64,000 nt of DNA. Origin: Effusibacillus pohliae DSM 22757. GTDB taxonomy: Bacteria > Bacillota > Bacilli > Tumebacillales > Effusibacillaceae. A program made the position numbers and the translations under genes. The notes beneath the pieces were generated by a model. That model did no database searches. It saw nothing but the letters and a program-made list of their open reading frames with translations, and was not told where the DNA came from. How positions within the stretch are numbered: position 1 is the stretch's first letter; every line of letters begins with the position of its first letter. Below, piece by piece: positions 15,192-23,535 of this stretch. Location: NCBI RefSeq assembly GCF_000376225.1, contig NZ_AQXL01000125.1:19443-83442 (forward strand). The letters are read 5' to 3'.

Positions 15192-17096
15192 TCACCTTTG
15201 CAAATGGTATGGGACGGTTGTGATAATTACGTCTTTGTGTCTCAATAACCATGCCCGAAGCAGCAATGCGCTTTGGTTGTGCAATATAAAGTGCCACCAT
15301 TTTCTCGGGATAAACTGCGGGATCAGGATATGAACATGATCCGGCCGTCCCTCATGTGTTTCTACACGTTGAATAAAGCGTGTGATTGGGTTCAGAAGTG
15401 ACCGGTATTCACTTTTCAGCGTCACCAGGCGACATGGAGCTCCCCATTCCTCCCATTTTTTCTCCATTTTATCAATATCTTCATCGTTAAACCCCACATA
15501 TAAGGCGATCACGTCTGTGTGTAAACTTTTGGCGAATGATATGGTGTTCAGCACGACTCGGTGGACGCCTGACACCAGCACGATCGTCACAACGTGGTGG
15601 GATCTCGGTTTCATCGTCTTATAATCGATTCTCAATTCATCGGCCACTTGCTCATAGTGCCGACGAATGGCGAGACATCCGAGAACGATCGCAGGCAGGA
15701 CCACGATCACAATCCAGGCGCCATCCGTGAACTTTGTGGTAGCGACCACGATCGAAACGAGTGCCGTGGTTACCGCGCCAACCGCATTTACCGACATTTT
15801 CAGCTTCCAATACGGCCCTTTGATTCTTAGCCAGCGGCGTACAAGTCCGATTTGGGCGATCGTGAACGAAACGAATACGCCAATCGAATAAAGCGGAATC
15901 AGCAAGTTTGTTTCCGCTTGAAACGCCAATATCAAAAGAGAAGCCAGAGCCGCCAGAATGATCATTCCGTTTGAGTAACCCAGGCGATCCCCACGGATCG
16001 TCAGCGATCTGGGCAAAAAACCGTCACTGGCAACAAGGGCTGCCAGTTGTGGAAATCCCGTAAATGTGGAGTTGGCTGCCAAAATCAAAACAATAAATGT
16101 CAACCAGATGATGATTTGATAGATGGGACCGTGGCCAAAATAAACGCCTGCCAATTGGGACAGCATCGTATTTTGAGGATCCACCGAAATTCCCTTGACA
16201 TACAACTGGTAGGCAAATCCCAACAGAGTTCCGCCGGTAATGAGTCCCAGCGCCACGTAAGCTTTTACCGCATTTTTTGCCGCCGGTTCTCGAAAAACGG
16301 GAACCGAGTTGGAAATCGTCTCAATTCCTGTCAAGGACGAGCAGGCTGCGCTAAACGCTTTTAATAAAAGAAGTGTGGTGAGTCCTTTTGGTATAGTACC
16401 AACCGACGGCGTCGAGGGTTGCACAAATCCTTTCTGCAGCTGATCGGTGAATCCCGTCAGGATCAGGAAAACCATGCTGATCATAAACAATAGAGTGGGC
16501 CAGGCAAATATGCTGGCTGACTCTGAGACCCCGCGCAAATTCACCAAAAGAATGATCAGCACACAGATCACCGACAGGGTGGTGGCGTGGGGAGCAACCA
16601 CCGGATAAGCGGACGCAATGGCCTGTACTCCGGCAGATACGGAAACCGCTACGGTCAGGATGTAATCGACTAGCAGTGAACCTGATGCAACCAAGGGAAT
16701 CCAAGACGTTTTAAAGTTGTCTCTGGCGATCATATAGGCGCCGCCACCGTTTGGGTACGCCAGGACACCCATAATGTAGGATACAATCAGTATGATCAGG
16801 AGTACCACGGTGGCGAAGGTGATAGGCAGAATCAGCCACTTGGCGGCGGGGCCTAACATGGCCACTTCTGTCATTCCGGCTTCCGGCCCATATGCGACGG
16901 ATGAATAGAGGTCGGCGGCCAGTACAAGCAAAGCCACAAACCAATACAGTTTGTTATGTTTGGCATGCAGTTCACTTGTGCGCATGGGCCGGCCGATGAA
17001 GATCCGTTTCAGGCTGTTGAAGTTGGCAAGCGCAAAAATGATGGCCAAAACAGCACTCAGGACAAGCAGGGGGTGAGTCCAATGAGGATTGAACAT
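15192..17096 (-). CDS. KimA/YdaO-like APC-superfamily potassium transporter
   Basis: 634 residues with about twelve transmembrane helices and a soluble C-terminal region (about 460-634). It resembles Bacillus KimA: 'YSSVAYGPEAG', 'AYPNGGGAYMIARDNFKTSW', 'GSLLVDYILTVAVSVSAGVQ', 'NLRGVSESASIFAWPTL' and 'SLTGIETISNSVPVFREP'. KimA is a high-affinity K+/H+ importer controlled by c-di-AMP. RBS AAAGGAGAA before ATG 17096. Upstream on the same strand lie a c-di-AMP (ydaO) riboswitch and terminator, which supports the K+ import assignment. Related family members import amino acids, so the substrate is inferred mainly from similarity and regulation. Confidence 0.85.
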   Translation of the reverse strand: MFNPHWTHPLLVLSAVLAIIFALANFNSLKRIFIGRPMRTSELHAKHNKLYWFVALLVLAADLYSSVAYGPEAGMTEVAMLGPAAKWLILPITFATVVLLIILIVSYIMGVLAYPNGGGAYMIARDNFKTSWIPLVASGSLLVDYILTVAVSVSAGVQAIASAYPVVAPHATTLSVICVLIILLVNLRGVSESASIFAWPTLLFMISMVFLILTGFTDQLQKGFVQPSTPSVGTIPKGLTTLLLLKAFSAACSSLTGIETISNSVPVFREPAAKNAVKAYVALGLITGGTLLGFAYQLYVKGISVDPQNTMLSQLAGVYFGHGPIYQIIIWLTFIVLILAANSTFTGFPQLAALVASDGFLPRSLTIRGDRLGYSNGMIILAALASLLILAFQAETNLLIPLYSIGVFVSFTIAQIGLVRRWLRIKGPYWKLKMSVNAVGAVTTALVSIVVATTKFTDGAWIVIVVLPAIVLGCLAIRRHYEQVADELRIDYKTMKPRSHHVVTIVLVSGVHRVVLNTISFAKSLHTDVIALYVGFNDEDIDKMEKKWEEWGAPCRLVTLKSEYRSLLNPITRFIQRVETHEGRPDHVHILIPQFIPRKWWHFILHNQSALLLRAWLLRHKDVIITTVPYHLQR

Positions 17097-17156
17097 CTAA
17101 ACGTTCTCCTTTCCCAATGTTACGGGTACCAAGTAGTTTGCCAATCATTTGCCTGG

Positions 17157-17188
17157 AAAATGCAACAAACGGCCGGAAAGGCCGTTGT
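17157..17188 (-). terminator. Terminator of the c-di-AMP riboswitch
   Basis: Minus strand: ACAACGGCC - TTTC - GGCCGTTTGT followed by TGCATTTT. It directly follows the aptamer and precedes the KimA-like gene by about 60 nt. c-di-AMP binding is known to favour termination in this class. Confidence 0.8.
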
Positions 17189-17330
17189 AGCCTCCTCTGC
17201 TTTCGCCTACGGAGTTAGCTGACGGGTTCAGGTGGCAGAAGAGTTGTCACCTTACCAATGATGATCATTGGATTCACCCCAAAAGAATTGGGTCCTCCGC
17301 TCTGTCGAAACAGATTCGGCATTATCCGGT
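17186..17330 (-). ncRNA. c-di-AMP riboswitch (ydaO-yuaA)
   Basis: Minus strand, 5' to 3': 'TGCCGAATCTGTTTCGACAG', 'AGCGGAGGACCCAATTC', 'TTTTGGGGTGAATCC', 'CCTGAACCCGTCAGCTAACT' and 'CCGTAGGCG'. These match the conserved blocks of the ydaO riboswitch (GCCGAAUC, GGGGACCCA, GGGGUGAAUC, ACCCGUCAGCUAAC, GUAGGCG). It precedes a KimA/YdaO-like transporter, the classical target. Boundaries approximate. Confidence 0.92.
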
Positions 17331-17545
17331 TAATGAGCATTATTATAAAACAGTGTTAAAAATGCACAATGGCCGGTCGATGGGGGGAGCGGCATTTTTG
17401 GTTCGATTTGTTCCGAATCTAACGAAAAATAATGTGTTTTCGTTGCCAAGCATCCATTTTCTTTAGTTTCAAGTGCCGAGTCAGTGCGGAAAATGGGGAG
17501 AGAGTGGTATATTTAGAAATAGAATGGATGAATAGGAGGAACCGT

Positions 17546-17977
17546 ATGTCTGATCATCATCCGATCTTTGGCCACACCATCACAAACCAGCGGCTGGGCC
17601 ACCATCAACACCCCCTAGCCCTCCACGGTCCCATTGTTCATATCAAATCAGTTATTAAGACAGTCGAAGAAGATGTGCGGGTGCAAGGGGTTGCCCATCA
17701 CCACCTGCTAATTCATCAGACAGCGGTGTTTGACGTTCGGGGCGGGGATCCGTCAATCGTTAAGGACGAAATTTTTTGTTCAATCCGTTATGGAGATTCA
17801 TGGGGGTTGAATGGGCCAATTCCAGATCTTCAGGCAGGTCAGGTGATTGAGTTGCAAGGAGAATACATTGACAAAAATCATGCCTATCCATCGGTTGGCA
17901 ATCCCGGTGATCCGGTGTTGCATTTCACACATCATCCGGTTGGATTTGTGATTTATCAGGGAGTCCGTTACGAATGA
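17546..17977 (+). CDS. Hypothetical His-rich protein, possibly DUF3465-like
   Basis: 143 residues from ATG 17546, chosen for the RBS TAGGAGGAA; the frame is open further upstream without a better start. Residues 1-55 are rich in His ('MSDHHPIFGHTITNQRLGHH', 'VAHHHLLIHQT'). The C-terminal half, 'LQAGQVIELQGEYIDK' and 'VLHFTHHPVGFVIYQGVRYE', recalls DUF3465 proteins, which share a 'G..V.F.GEY...G.IHWTHH' pattern and an OB-like fold. No signal peptide or membrane segment. Function unknown; the resemblance is from memory of the family pattern. It stands alone between the c-di-AMP-controlled transporter (divergent) and rodA. Confidence 0.6.
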   Translation: MSDHHPIFGHTITNQRLGHHQHPLALHGPIVHIKSVIKTVEEDVRVQGVAHHHLLIHQTAVFDVRGGDPSIVKDEIFCSIRYGDSWGLNGPIPDLQAGQVIELQGEYIDKNHAYPSVGNPGDPVLHFTHHPVGFVIYQGVRYE

Positions 17978-18024
17978 TTGCCCATGAGCGGCTGTCGGCC
18001 GGTACAGACGATTGTTTTTGCGTT

Positions 18025-18057
18025 TTCCACAATTATTCCGTATTTGTTTGATATATT
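18025..18057 (+). promoter_or_regulatory. Direct-repeat activator site and -10 box upstream of rodA
   Basis: TTCCACA (18025-18031) - ATTA - TTCCGTA (18036-18042), then TATATT at 18052-18057 as -10 box. The -10 begins 16 nt after the start of the second repeat, exactly as before the C39 peptidase (895) and tatA (23612). Confidence 0.65.
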
Positions 18058-18094
18058 ATGTAGATGCGGAACTTGAAGGACAGGTGGCATTGAA

Positions 18095-19255
18095 ATGGTA
18101 AGCAGAGAGTGGCTGAAACGGCATATCAAAGACTTCGATTTTCTGATGCTGCTCGTGTTGCTCGCGATTTCGGCGATCAGCACGGTCGCCGTCTATTCGA
18201 CCACGGTCCACCGTCCCGGAATGGAAGATTGGTACGTCAAAGAAGTCGCCTGGCAGATCGTTTCCTATATCGGCACGCTGTTTTTTGCGATACTCGATTA
18301 TGAGATGTTTCGAAACCGCGTGGCCTGGATCGGATATGGGATCAGTCTGTTTTTGCTGGTTATCGTATTCGCGTTTCCCGCTGTCAAAGGCGCCCACAGC
18401 TGGATTTTGCTGCCCGGTTTTCAGTTTCAGCCGTCCGAGTTTGCGAAAATCTTTGTGATACTGACGATCGCCGATTATATGGCGAAAATCAGACAGCAGC
18501 AAACCGCTTTTGGCTGGAAACAGTTCGGAACCGTCTTGCTGATTGCGGGAGTACCGCTTGTTTTGATAGTAAAACAGCCTGCGCTGGGGCAGGCGCTCGT
18601 GCTGATCGGAATCTTGTTCAGCATGACCGTTCTGTTTGTCAGCAGGCGGCAACTGATCCTGTTGGCGATTGCCGGCGGGCTGTTGGGCACAGCGGTTATT
18701 CTCGGTACAGCCGTGTTTCCCGATCAGACGTTAAAGCTGATTCACAATCTTCCGCTGGCAGAGCATCAGAAGGAACGAATCGTCACGTTCCTCGATCCGG
18801 AAGCGGATCCGACGGGGATCGGGTACCAGGTGATGCAAGCGAAAATCGCTGTCGGAGCCGGCCAGTTGTTCGGAAAAGGACTGTTGCACGGGTCACAGAC
18901 GGAAGGCGCTTGGGTGCCGGAGCAGTGGACCGACTTTATTTTCTCGGCGATTGCGGAACAATTCGGGTTTGTCGGATCCAGTTGTTTGATTCTGTTATTT
19001 TTCGTGTTTCTCTATCGAATGATTCTTGTCGCGTCTACAGCGCCCGATGATTTTTCGGTCTATTTTATCGCTGGGGCATTCGGCATGTTTGCGTTTCAAA
19101 TCTTTGAAAACATCGGGATGAATCTGACGATCATGCCGGTCGCCGGGATTACACTGCCGTTTGTTTCGTACGGAGGAAGCTCGCTGCTGACCAATTTTTC
19201 GGTAGTGGGTATCGTTCTGTCGATTGCGCTGCGGCGCAGAAAATTGGCTTTTTAG
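18095..19255 (+). CDS. FtsW/RodA/SpoVE family peptidoglycan glycosyltransferase (first copy)
   Basis: 386 residues, about ten transmembrane helices. SEDS-family motifs: 'VKGAHSWILLPGFQFQPSEF' near residue 95, 'DPTGIGYQVMQAKIAVGAGQ', 'PEQWTDFIFSAIAEQFGFVG' and 'ITLPFVSYGGSSLL'. SEDS proteins polymerise lipid II into glycan strands together with a class B PBP. The sequence is closer to the RodA side (elongation) in my reading, but RodA and FtsW are hard to separate by eye. RBS GGACAGGTGG. A second SEDS gene lies 1.5 kb downstream. The promoter carries the direct-repeat motif shared with the Tat genes. Confidence 0.9.
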   Translation: MVSREWLKRHIKDFDFLMLLVLLAISAISTVAVYSTTVHRPGMEDWYVKEVAWQIVSYIGTLFFAILDYEMFRNRVAWIGYGISLFLLVIVFAFPAVKGAHSWILLPGFQFQPSEFAKIFVILTIADYMAKIRQQQTAFGWKQFGTVLLIAGVPLVLIVKQPALGQALVLIGILFSMTVLFVSRRQLILLAIAGGLLGTAVILGTAVFPDQTLKLIHNLPLAEHQKERIVTFLDPEADPTGIGYQVMQAKIAVGAGQLFGKGLLHGSQTEGAWVPEQWTDFIFSAIAEQFGFVGSSCLILLFFVFLYRMILVASTAPDDFSVYFIAGAFGMFAFQIFENIGMNLTIMPVAGITLPFVSYGGSSLLTNFSVVGIVLSIALRRRKLAF

Positions 19256-19280
19256 GACCAGCGATGGGAGGGGATAATCG

Positions 19281-19739
19281 ATGAAAAAATGGCTGACTCT
19301 GCTGATGACGCTGGCGTTGATGTTCGGAACCGCCGGATCTGCCCTCGCAGCCTCGAGCAGCAAGGGAACTTTCAGCGGCACTGTTCGTTCCTCGCAAACG
19401 CCCGTGTCGGGTTCCCATTTCGTCGGCAGTTACGGTACCAGTTCCAGTTCGCAAACCTACAGTTCGGGTCCGAAAAGCCCTTCGGCCAATGTCACACAAA
19501 GGCCGTCGTATCCAACACCCGTTTTGCAGCCGTCGACCCAGACGAAATCGTCTGTTTTTGGCGGATTGGGCCATTTCTTCGGCGGGCTGGCAACCGGCGC
19601 GGTGCTCGGGTCGCTGCTGGGGCACATGCTGCATCCCTTTGGAGGTTTCGGGCACGGGTTTTCGATTTGGGGATTGTTGTTTGACGCTGTGCTCGCTTAT
19701 TTGATTTATAAGTTGGTTCGCCGGTTTATGGGGAGGTAA
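19281..19739 (+). CDS. Small exported membrane protein, Ser/Thr- and Gly-rich
   Basis: 152 residues: cleavable signal peptide (about 1-23, ending 'SALAASSS'), a Ser/Thr/Gln/Pro-rich low-complexity region (24-95), a Gly/His-rich hydrophobic stretch ('GGLGHFFGGLATGAVLGSLL', 'GGFGHGF') and a C-terminal transmembrane helix with a basic end ('KLVRRFMGR'). This arrangement resembles the N-terminal half of Tim44-like membrane proteins found in Firmicutes, but no recognised domain is present. It follows rodA by 25 nt and is probably cotranscribed. Function unknown. Confidence 0.7.
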   Translation: MKKWLTLLMTLALMFGTAGSALAASSSKGTFSGTVRSSQTPVSGSHFVGSYGTSSSSQTYSSGPKSPSANVTQRPSYPTPVLQPSTQTKSSVFGGLGHFFGGLATGAVLGSLLGHMLHPFGGFGHGFSIWGLLFDAVLAYLIYKLVRRFMGR

Positions 19740-19742
19740 CCG

Positions 19743-20049
19743 ATGAGGATCTGGTTTGACGAGCAGGACTCTGTTTGCGTGTTTGTTGCGGCCAGGTACG
19801 GACAGCCGCCGCAACAGGTGGAGGCGGAGCCGCTGTATGCTGTATGAAGAGAAAACAGGATTTTTCGCGGTGGCCACCGCCCGCAACGGGTTGTTTCGCT
19901 ACCCGCTGACGGAACAGGATCTGATCGGTGCGGTGGCCGTTTATCTGGCGGACTGTCATCGGTTTGATCCGCACGGCTTGACGATGGAACTGTTTTTTGA
20001 ACCGGGCAAGGGGGTTTGGGCGGTCATTGATCAGATGAGGATCTCGTAA
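19743..20049 (+). pseudogene. Tandem DUF2653 (YxcD-like) gene split by a 7-bp duplication
   Basis: Two short overlapping reading frames: 19743-19847 (34 aa, 'MRIWFDEQDSVCVFVAARYG' to 'EPLYAV') and 19837-20049 (70 aa, 'MLYEEKTGFFAVATARNG', 'LTEQDLIGAVAVYLADCHRF', 'LTMELFFEPGKGVWA'). Both carry the 'EQD-AVxxY(I/L)A-P-vE-ELFY-GF-A' pattern of DUF2653. At 19832-19845 the 7-mer GCTGTAT is present twice in tandem; removing one copy restores one frame reading '...EPLYEEKTGFFAV...', a two-repeat protein of about 100 residues. So the gene appears to be interrupted by a 7-bp tandem duplication. The first stop overlaps the second start, so translational reinitiation is possible. The function of DUF2653 is not known to me. 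Confidence 0.65.
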
Positions 20050-20627
20050 ACGCCGATTCCGATCAGGAGCAGTCCGGCGATCAGATTGGAGTAGCGGCCC
20101 AGCCAAGCTCTTGCAATCCGATGACCGGCGCGAACGCCAAGCTCCACTGTTAGTAACGAAAATGCACCAACTGACAGGGTCGTCCAGAACGGGGAGACGC
20201 CGCTGATTCCGGCACCGAAGCCGCTTGCCATGCAGTTCAAGGCGAGCGCCACCCCTAATGAAATCGACTCCTGCCAGGAAATCACCCGATCCTGATCAAT
20301 GTCCGCATGTTCCGGATTGCGCAAGACGGCGGTCAAGGCATCATCCGTATCAGCGGGCGACCGGTTGAAAAAACCGGAGCCGATCGTCCAGGCGCCGATG
20401 GCCACGATCAGAAGGCCGCCCATAAGGTTTGCGACGCTCGGGGGAACGTAGCTGGACACCCACTGTCCCAACGAAAGGGTTGAATAGGTGGCCAGCATCG
20501 AAATCAGTGCGATAATCAGATTGGAAACAAAGGGGATCCGGGTGGAGCGCATCCCGAATGAAACGCCAATGCCCAAATTGTCCAGATTGGAAGCGAGTCC
20601 GATCAATACAATCGTGATCCAGTGCAT
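20031..20627 (-). CDS. ytaF: Sporulation membrane protein YtaF (MntP-like fold)
   Basis: 198 residues from ATG 20627, with RBS GGAGG six nt upstream; the frame is open further upstream without a good RBS. Two similar halves of three helices each: 'IVLIGLASNLDNLGIGVSFG' near the start and 'SLGVALALNCMASGFGAGIS' in the second half, each with the Asp/Asn-containing motif seen in MntP/YtaF transporters. A charged loop ('NPEHADIDQDRVISWQES') separates the halves. YtaF is induced in sporulation in Bacillus; the transported ion is not established. The gene is convergent with, and overlaps by 19 nt, the split DUF2653 gene. Confidence 0.85.
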   Translation of the reverse strand: MHWITIVLIGLASNLDNLGIGVSFGMRSTRIPFVSNLIIALISMLATYSTLSLGQWVSSYVPPSVANLMGGLLIVAIGAWTIGSGFFNRSPADTDDALTAVLRNPEHADIDQDRVISWQESISLGVALALNCMASGFGAGISGVSPFWTTLSVGAFSLLTVELGVRAGHRIARAWLGRYSNLIAGLLLIGIGVYEILI

Positions 20628-20728
20628 GGGAAACCTCCGCTTATTCTTACTTATTGCGAGATGCCTCCCTATACTATGACAGATAACTTGGCAGAGTTTC
20701 CATGCTGGTTTCAATTTGGAGGAATTCG

Positions 20729-21835
20729 ATGAAATTGACGCGGCACCGGCCTGATTTTGTTTTGTTGATCACGGTTTTGCTGCTTGTCAGCAGCGGTTTG
20801 TTGAACATCTACAGCGCGAGCATGATTTGGGCGTCCGAGCATTTGGACAAGTCGCCGCATTATTTTTTTATCCGGCAGTGTTTGTGGGCGGCCGTGGGGT
20901 TGATTGCGATGGTGACTGTCATGAACCTGCCTTATTGGAAGTGGCGGGACTTGTTGAAATGGCTGATTCCCGCATCGCTCGTCAGTTTGCTGTTGGTGTT
21001 CGTTTTTCCAAAAGTGGGAGGGGCGCATCGCTGGATTGCTCTTGGCCCCGTGTCGTTCCAACCATCCGAACTGGCGACGCTGACGGTGATTGTCTACCTG
21101 TCCCATCTTGTTTCGAAAAAGCACGATCAGCTTGCCGATTTTAAAAAAGGGATTGTACCGCCTCTGGTGGTCATCGGGCTGTTTGCGGGACTGGTGCTGA
21201 TCGAGCCGGCCATGGACGGCGCCTCCCTGTTGGCGGTCAGCGGGCTGGCCATTCTGTTTGCGGGCGGAACCCCTGGCAAGCACTTGGCGAAAATTTTGCT
21301 CCCTTCCGGACTGTTGGCGGTTGCGCTCGTCATGTTGTCCGATTACCGCCGAGCGCGGTTGCTGGCTTTTCTCGATCCTTTTTCACCGGAAAACATCCAG
21401 TATTGGGGCTATCAGCAAGCAAATTCCCTGTATGCGGTCGCATCCGGCGGTTGGACCGGCAGAGGACTGGGCCGGAGCATCGAAAAATTTCTCTATCTGC
21501 CGGAACCGCACACCGATTTTATTTTTGCCATCTTGTCGGAGGAGTGGGGAACGCTAGGGGGGATTTTGCTGATCGCACTGTTCGCGGTGTTGATCATCCG
21601 GGGGATTCGGGTTGCTTCCCGTCTGCCGGACCGGTTTGGGGCACTGCTAGCGGTCGGCATCACGGCGATGATCGGCTTTGCCGCCTTGGCGAATATCGGG
21701 ATGGTAAGCGCAGTGCTGCCGGTGATCGGAATCCCTCTTCCTTTTGTGTCCTACGGGGGCAGTTCTTTGCTCATGAAATTGATCGCAATGGGGCTGCTCT
21801 TGAATCTCTCCCGGTACACCGTGGAGGATGCCTGA
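20729..21835 (+). CDS. FtsW/RodA/SpoVE family peptidoglycan glycosyltransferase (second copy)
   Basis: 368 residues from ATG 20729 (RBS TTGGAGGAA); an earlier in-frame ATG at 20702 precedes the RBS. SEDS motifs are 'GGAHRWIALGPVSFQPSELA', 'QQANSLYAVASGGWTGRGLG', 'YLPEPHTDFIFAILSEEWG' and 'GIPLPFVSYGGSSLLMKLIA'. The DFIFA(I/V)xEExG motif fits the FtsW/SpoVE side of the family a little better than the first copy at 18095. It polymerises glycan strands in division or spore cortex synthesis. No class B PBP gene is adjacent. Followed by a hairpin. Confidence 0.9.
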   Translation: MKLTRHRPDFVLLITVLLLVSSGLLNIYSASMIWASEHLDKSPHYFFIRQCLWAAVGLIAMVTVMNLPYWKWRDLLKWLIPASLVSLLLVFVFPKVGGAHRWIALGPVSFQPSELATLTVIVYLSHLVSKKHDQLADFKKGIVPPLVVIGLFAGLVLIEPAMDGASLLAVSGLAILFAGGTPGKHLAKILLPSGLLAVALVMLSDYRRARLLAFLDPFSPENIQYWGYQQANSLYAVASGGWTGRGLGRSIEKFLYLPEPHTDFIFAILSEEWGTLGGILLIALFAVLIIRGIRVASRLPDRFGALLAVGITAMIGFAALANIGMVSAVLPVIGIPLPFVSYGGSSLLMKLIAMGLLLNLSRYTVEDA

Positions 21836-21841
21836 AGCAAC

Positions 21842-21876
21842 CAGCCAGCACGCTTATTTCAGAAGCAGGCTGGCTG
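21842..21876. terminator. Hairpin between convergent genes
   Basis: CAGCCAGC / GCTGGCTG inverted repeat (8 bp, 19-nt loop) between the SEDS gene and the convergent metallopeptidase gene. A loose T-rich stretch follows on the plus strand. Confidence 0.6.
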
Positions 21877-21894
21877 TAGTTTATTGGCGTTTTT

Positions 21895-22920
21895 CTATTT
21901 TCCGGACAGGGACTGGTAGAACTCGTTTTCATATACGTGCAGCGATTCGCTGTACTGGGTTGCGAAGCTGTTGCTGACACCGAGCTTCCTGGTTCCCGCC
22001 AAAAATGTTCGAAACTTGTTCATGCCCCCCTGCCGGATCAAATTTTCGACCGCCAGGTAATCCTCCCATTCGACGTTGTAGCGGGCCCGCAACATGTCCT
22101 GTTCGCTTGCCGACAGAGGCAACAACTGGCCGCGTTGGGCGACTTGCTGAATTTGGCGGTTTAAGGCGTTTGTCATTTGTTGAGCCATCCGGGGATCCAC
22201 CTGGTTCATCGCTGCCATGCCGTTGTGCCAGGCGATCCCTTCATTCACCCAGGTGGGGATCACTTCCCCGATCCCCTGTTCGTTCAGCGCCGTATGGGTC
22301 AGCTCATGCGTCAACACGTCGGCCAGTTCGGCGTTTGATTTGGAAGCGTATAATGGGATCCAAACATCTTTGCCGACGGTCAGCCCACCCGTCTTCGATA
22401 CGATGCTCGGAATCATCGAGGCTTGGATACCCGATTTGCGCAACGCATTGGCATAGCCCTCGTGCGACGAGAACAGCACCACGCGGGTGGTTTCCGTCGG
22501 TTTCCAGAGGTTTTGTTGCAAAATCGGCAGTGAAATGTTTTGAATGGTTTTTACTGCTGCCTGCAGATCGGCTTGCGTTACGCCGGAATCTCCCGCCAAC
22601 ACCTGAATCTGTCCGACCGAGTGGTCTGACGTTTGCGGATTGTGAAACTCCGGCAGCGACGGCAGATTCCGAATTCCAAGCGAACGTGTGAGCAATTGAT
22701 CGACGAGTTGTTGATCCAACTGGTCGATCGTATGCAAAACCTGGCCGACCTGTTGCTGGATGTTGTTCGGATCGGGACGCTGCAAGTGCAACTGGTTGAG
22801 GAACCGGTCGAGGTTTTGCGTCACTCCCCGTTCCATCGTTTGATAGAGATTTGATCGCTTGATGTCTTGTCCAAACCAGAAGATCCCCAACAAGGCGGCC
22901 AAAAGGACCAGTTTTCGCAT
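21895..22920 (-). CDS. Exported gluzincin metallopeptidase (peptidase MA-like)
   Basis: 341 residues from ATG 22920 (RBS GGAGGGG); the frame is open further upstream but lacks an RBS there. N-terminal signal peptide or anchor (residues 1-16), a helical region, then a peptidase MA-like domain with the zinc motif 'LTHELTHTALNEQG' (HExxH) followed by 'PTWVNEGIAWHNG', where the Glu is the expected third ligand. Such proteins are membrane-attached proteases of unknown substrate. The promoter (TACAAT at 22943-22948 on the minus strand) carries a weaker copy of the TTCC direct repeat found before rodA and tatA. Confidence 0.8.
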   Translation of the reverse strand: MRKLVLLAALLGIFWFGQDIKRSNLYQTMERGVTQNLDRFLNQLHLQRPDPNNIQQQVGQVLHTIDQLDQQLVDQLLTRSLGIRNLPSLPEFHNPQTSDHSVGQIQVLAGDSGVTQADLQAAVKTIQNISLPILQQNLWKPTETTRVVLFSSHEGYANALRKSGIQASMIPSIVSKTGGLTVGKDVWIPLYASKSNAELADVLTHELTHTALNEQGIGEVIPTWVNEGIAWHNGMAAMNQVDPRMAQQMTNALNRQIQQVAQRGQLLPLSASEQDMLRARYNVEWEDYLAVENLIRQGGMNKFRTFLAGTRKLGVSNSFATQYSESLHVYENEFYQSLSGK

Positions 22921-22942
22921 GAAAACCCCTCCTCCTGTTTCT

Positions 22943-22975
22943 ATTGTAACAGGCAAATTCGGATAAATTGTGAAA
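22943..22975 (-). promoter_or_regulatory. Degenerate direct-repeat site and -10 box upstream of the metallopeptidase
   Basis: Minus strand: TTTCACA (22975-22969) - ATTT - ATCCGAA (22964-22958), then TACAAT (22948-22943). The -10 begins 16 nt after the start of the second element, the same geometry as the three stronger copies, but the repeat sequence is less well kept. Confidence 0.4.
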
Positions 22976-23074
22976 ACCGTTGATTGGTGGCAACCGCTTG
23001 TTGTACATCCGGTTTTGATTGGTGTATTGTGAAAAATAATGCCGCCCGCAAGCGGCAGCTTGGAGGAATTCGTC

Positions 23075-23305
23075 ATGGTGATCATGCATATCGTCATCGG
23101 GATCCTGTTTGCGCTGATCATTTGGAAACTGCTGAAGTTCACATTTAAAACGTTTTTGTGGCTGGTTTTAATCGGACTGGTCGTGGCCGTACTTTTCCCG
23201 GGAAAATTGTTTGTGGTCGGCGGCATCGGATTTTTGCTGCTCAGTGTATTGGGGACGCTGTTGTTACTTGCCATCGCCGGGTTTTTCTTTTTTGAGGGAG
23301 ATTGA
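23075..23305 (+). CDS. Small membrane protein, hypothetical
   Basis: 76 residues from ATG 23075 (RBS TTGGAGGAA). Nearly the whole protein is hydrophobic: three probable helices ('MHIVIGILFALIIWKLL', 'TFLWLVLIGLVVAVLF', 'FLLLSVLGTLLLLAIAGFFF') with few charged residues. Divergent from the metallopeptidase gene. No family recognised. A hairpin terminator follows 50 nt downstream. Confidence 0.65.
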   Translation: MVIMHIVIGILFALIIWKLLKFTFKTFLWLVLIGLVVAVLFPGKLFVVGGIGFLLLSVLGTLLLLAIAGFFFFEGD

Positions 23306-23355
23306 AAGGACGATAAGATATCACCGGGTTTATGAGTATCTCCCCCATGGAAAAA

Positions 23356-23380
23356 GGGGTGATGCATTTCACCCCGTTTA
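23356..23380 (+). terminator. Terminator of the small membrane protein gene
   Basis: GGGGTGA - TGCATT - TCACCCC followed by GTTTACGTTT. It lies just before the convergent sdpR/sdpI remnant. Confidence 0.6.
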
Positions 23381-23388
23381 CGTTTCGC

Positions 23389-23524
23389 CTATGACGACAA
23401 TTTCCGGTACAAAACGTAGGAATAGACGACCGGCGCAATCGTTGCCACCGCGAGAGCAATTCCAAACGTCCAAGCGGCAACAATCCCTGGTTGGATCCGC
23501 CAGCGCCTTAAACACTTCATTCAT
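23389..23524 (-). pseudogene. Deletion scar of an sdpR-sdpI (ArsR regulator - immunity protein) pair
   Basis: Minus strand, starting at ATG 23524 behind AAAAGGGGACTCC, the first 13 codons read 'MNEVFKALADPTR', the typical N-terminus of SdpR/ArsR-family autorepressors. The frame then breaks. In a shifted frame the rest reads 'GIVAAWTFGIALAVATIAPV' and 'VYSYVLYRKLSS' followed by TAG, a transmembrane helix and tail like the C-terminus of SdpI/DUF1648 immunity proteins, which are normally encoded next to sdpR. About 500-900 nt between the two ends have evidently been lost. The operator upstream is intact. Confidence 0.7.
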
Positions 23525-23535
23525 AGGAGTCCCCT

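Noticed and set aside
17350..17400. AAAAATGC ... GGCATTTTT inverted repeat as a small RNA terminator.
   Set aside because: The stem is short with a long loop and no promoter for a small RNA could be placed upstream.
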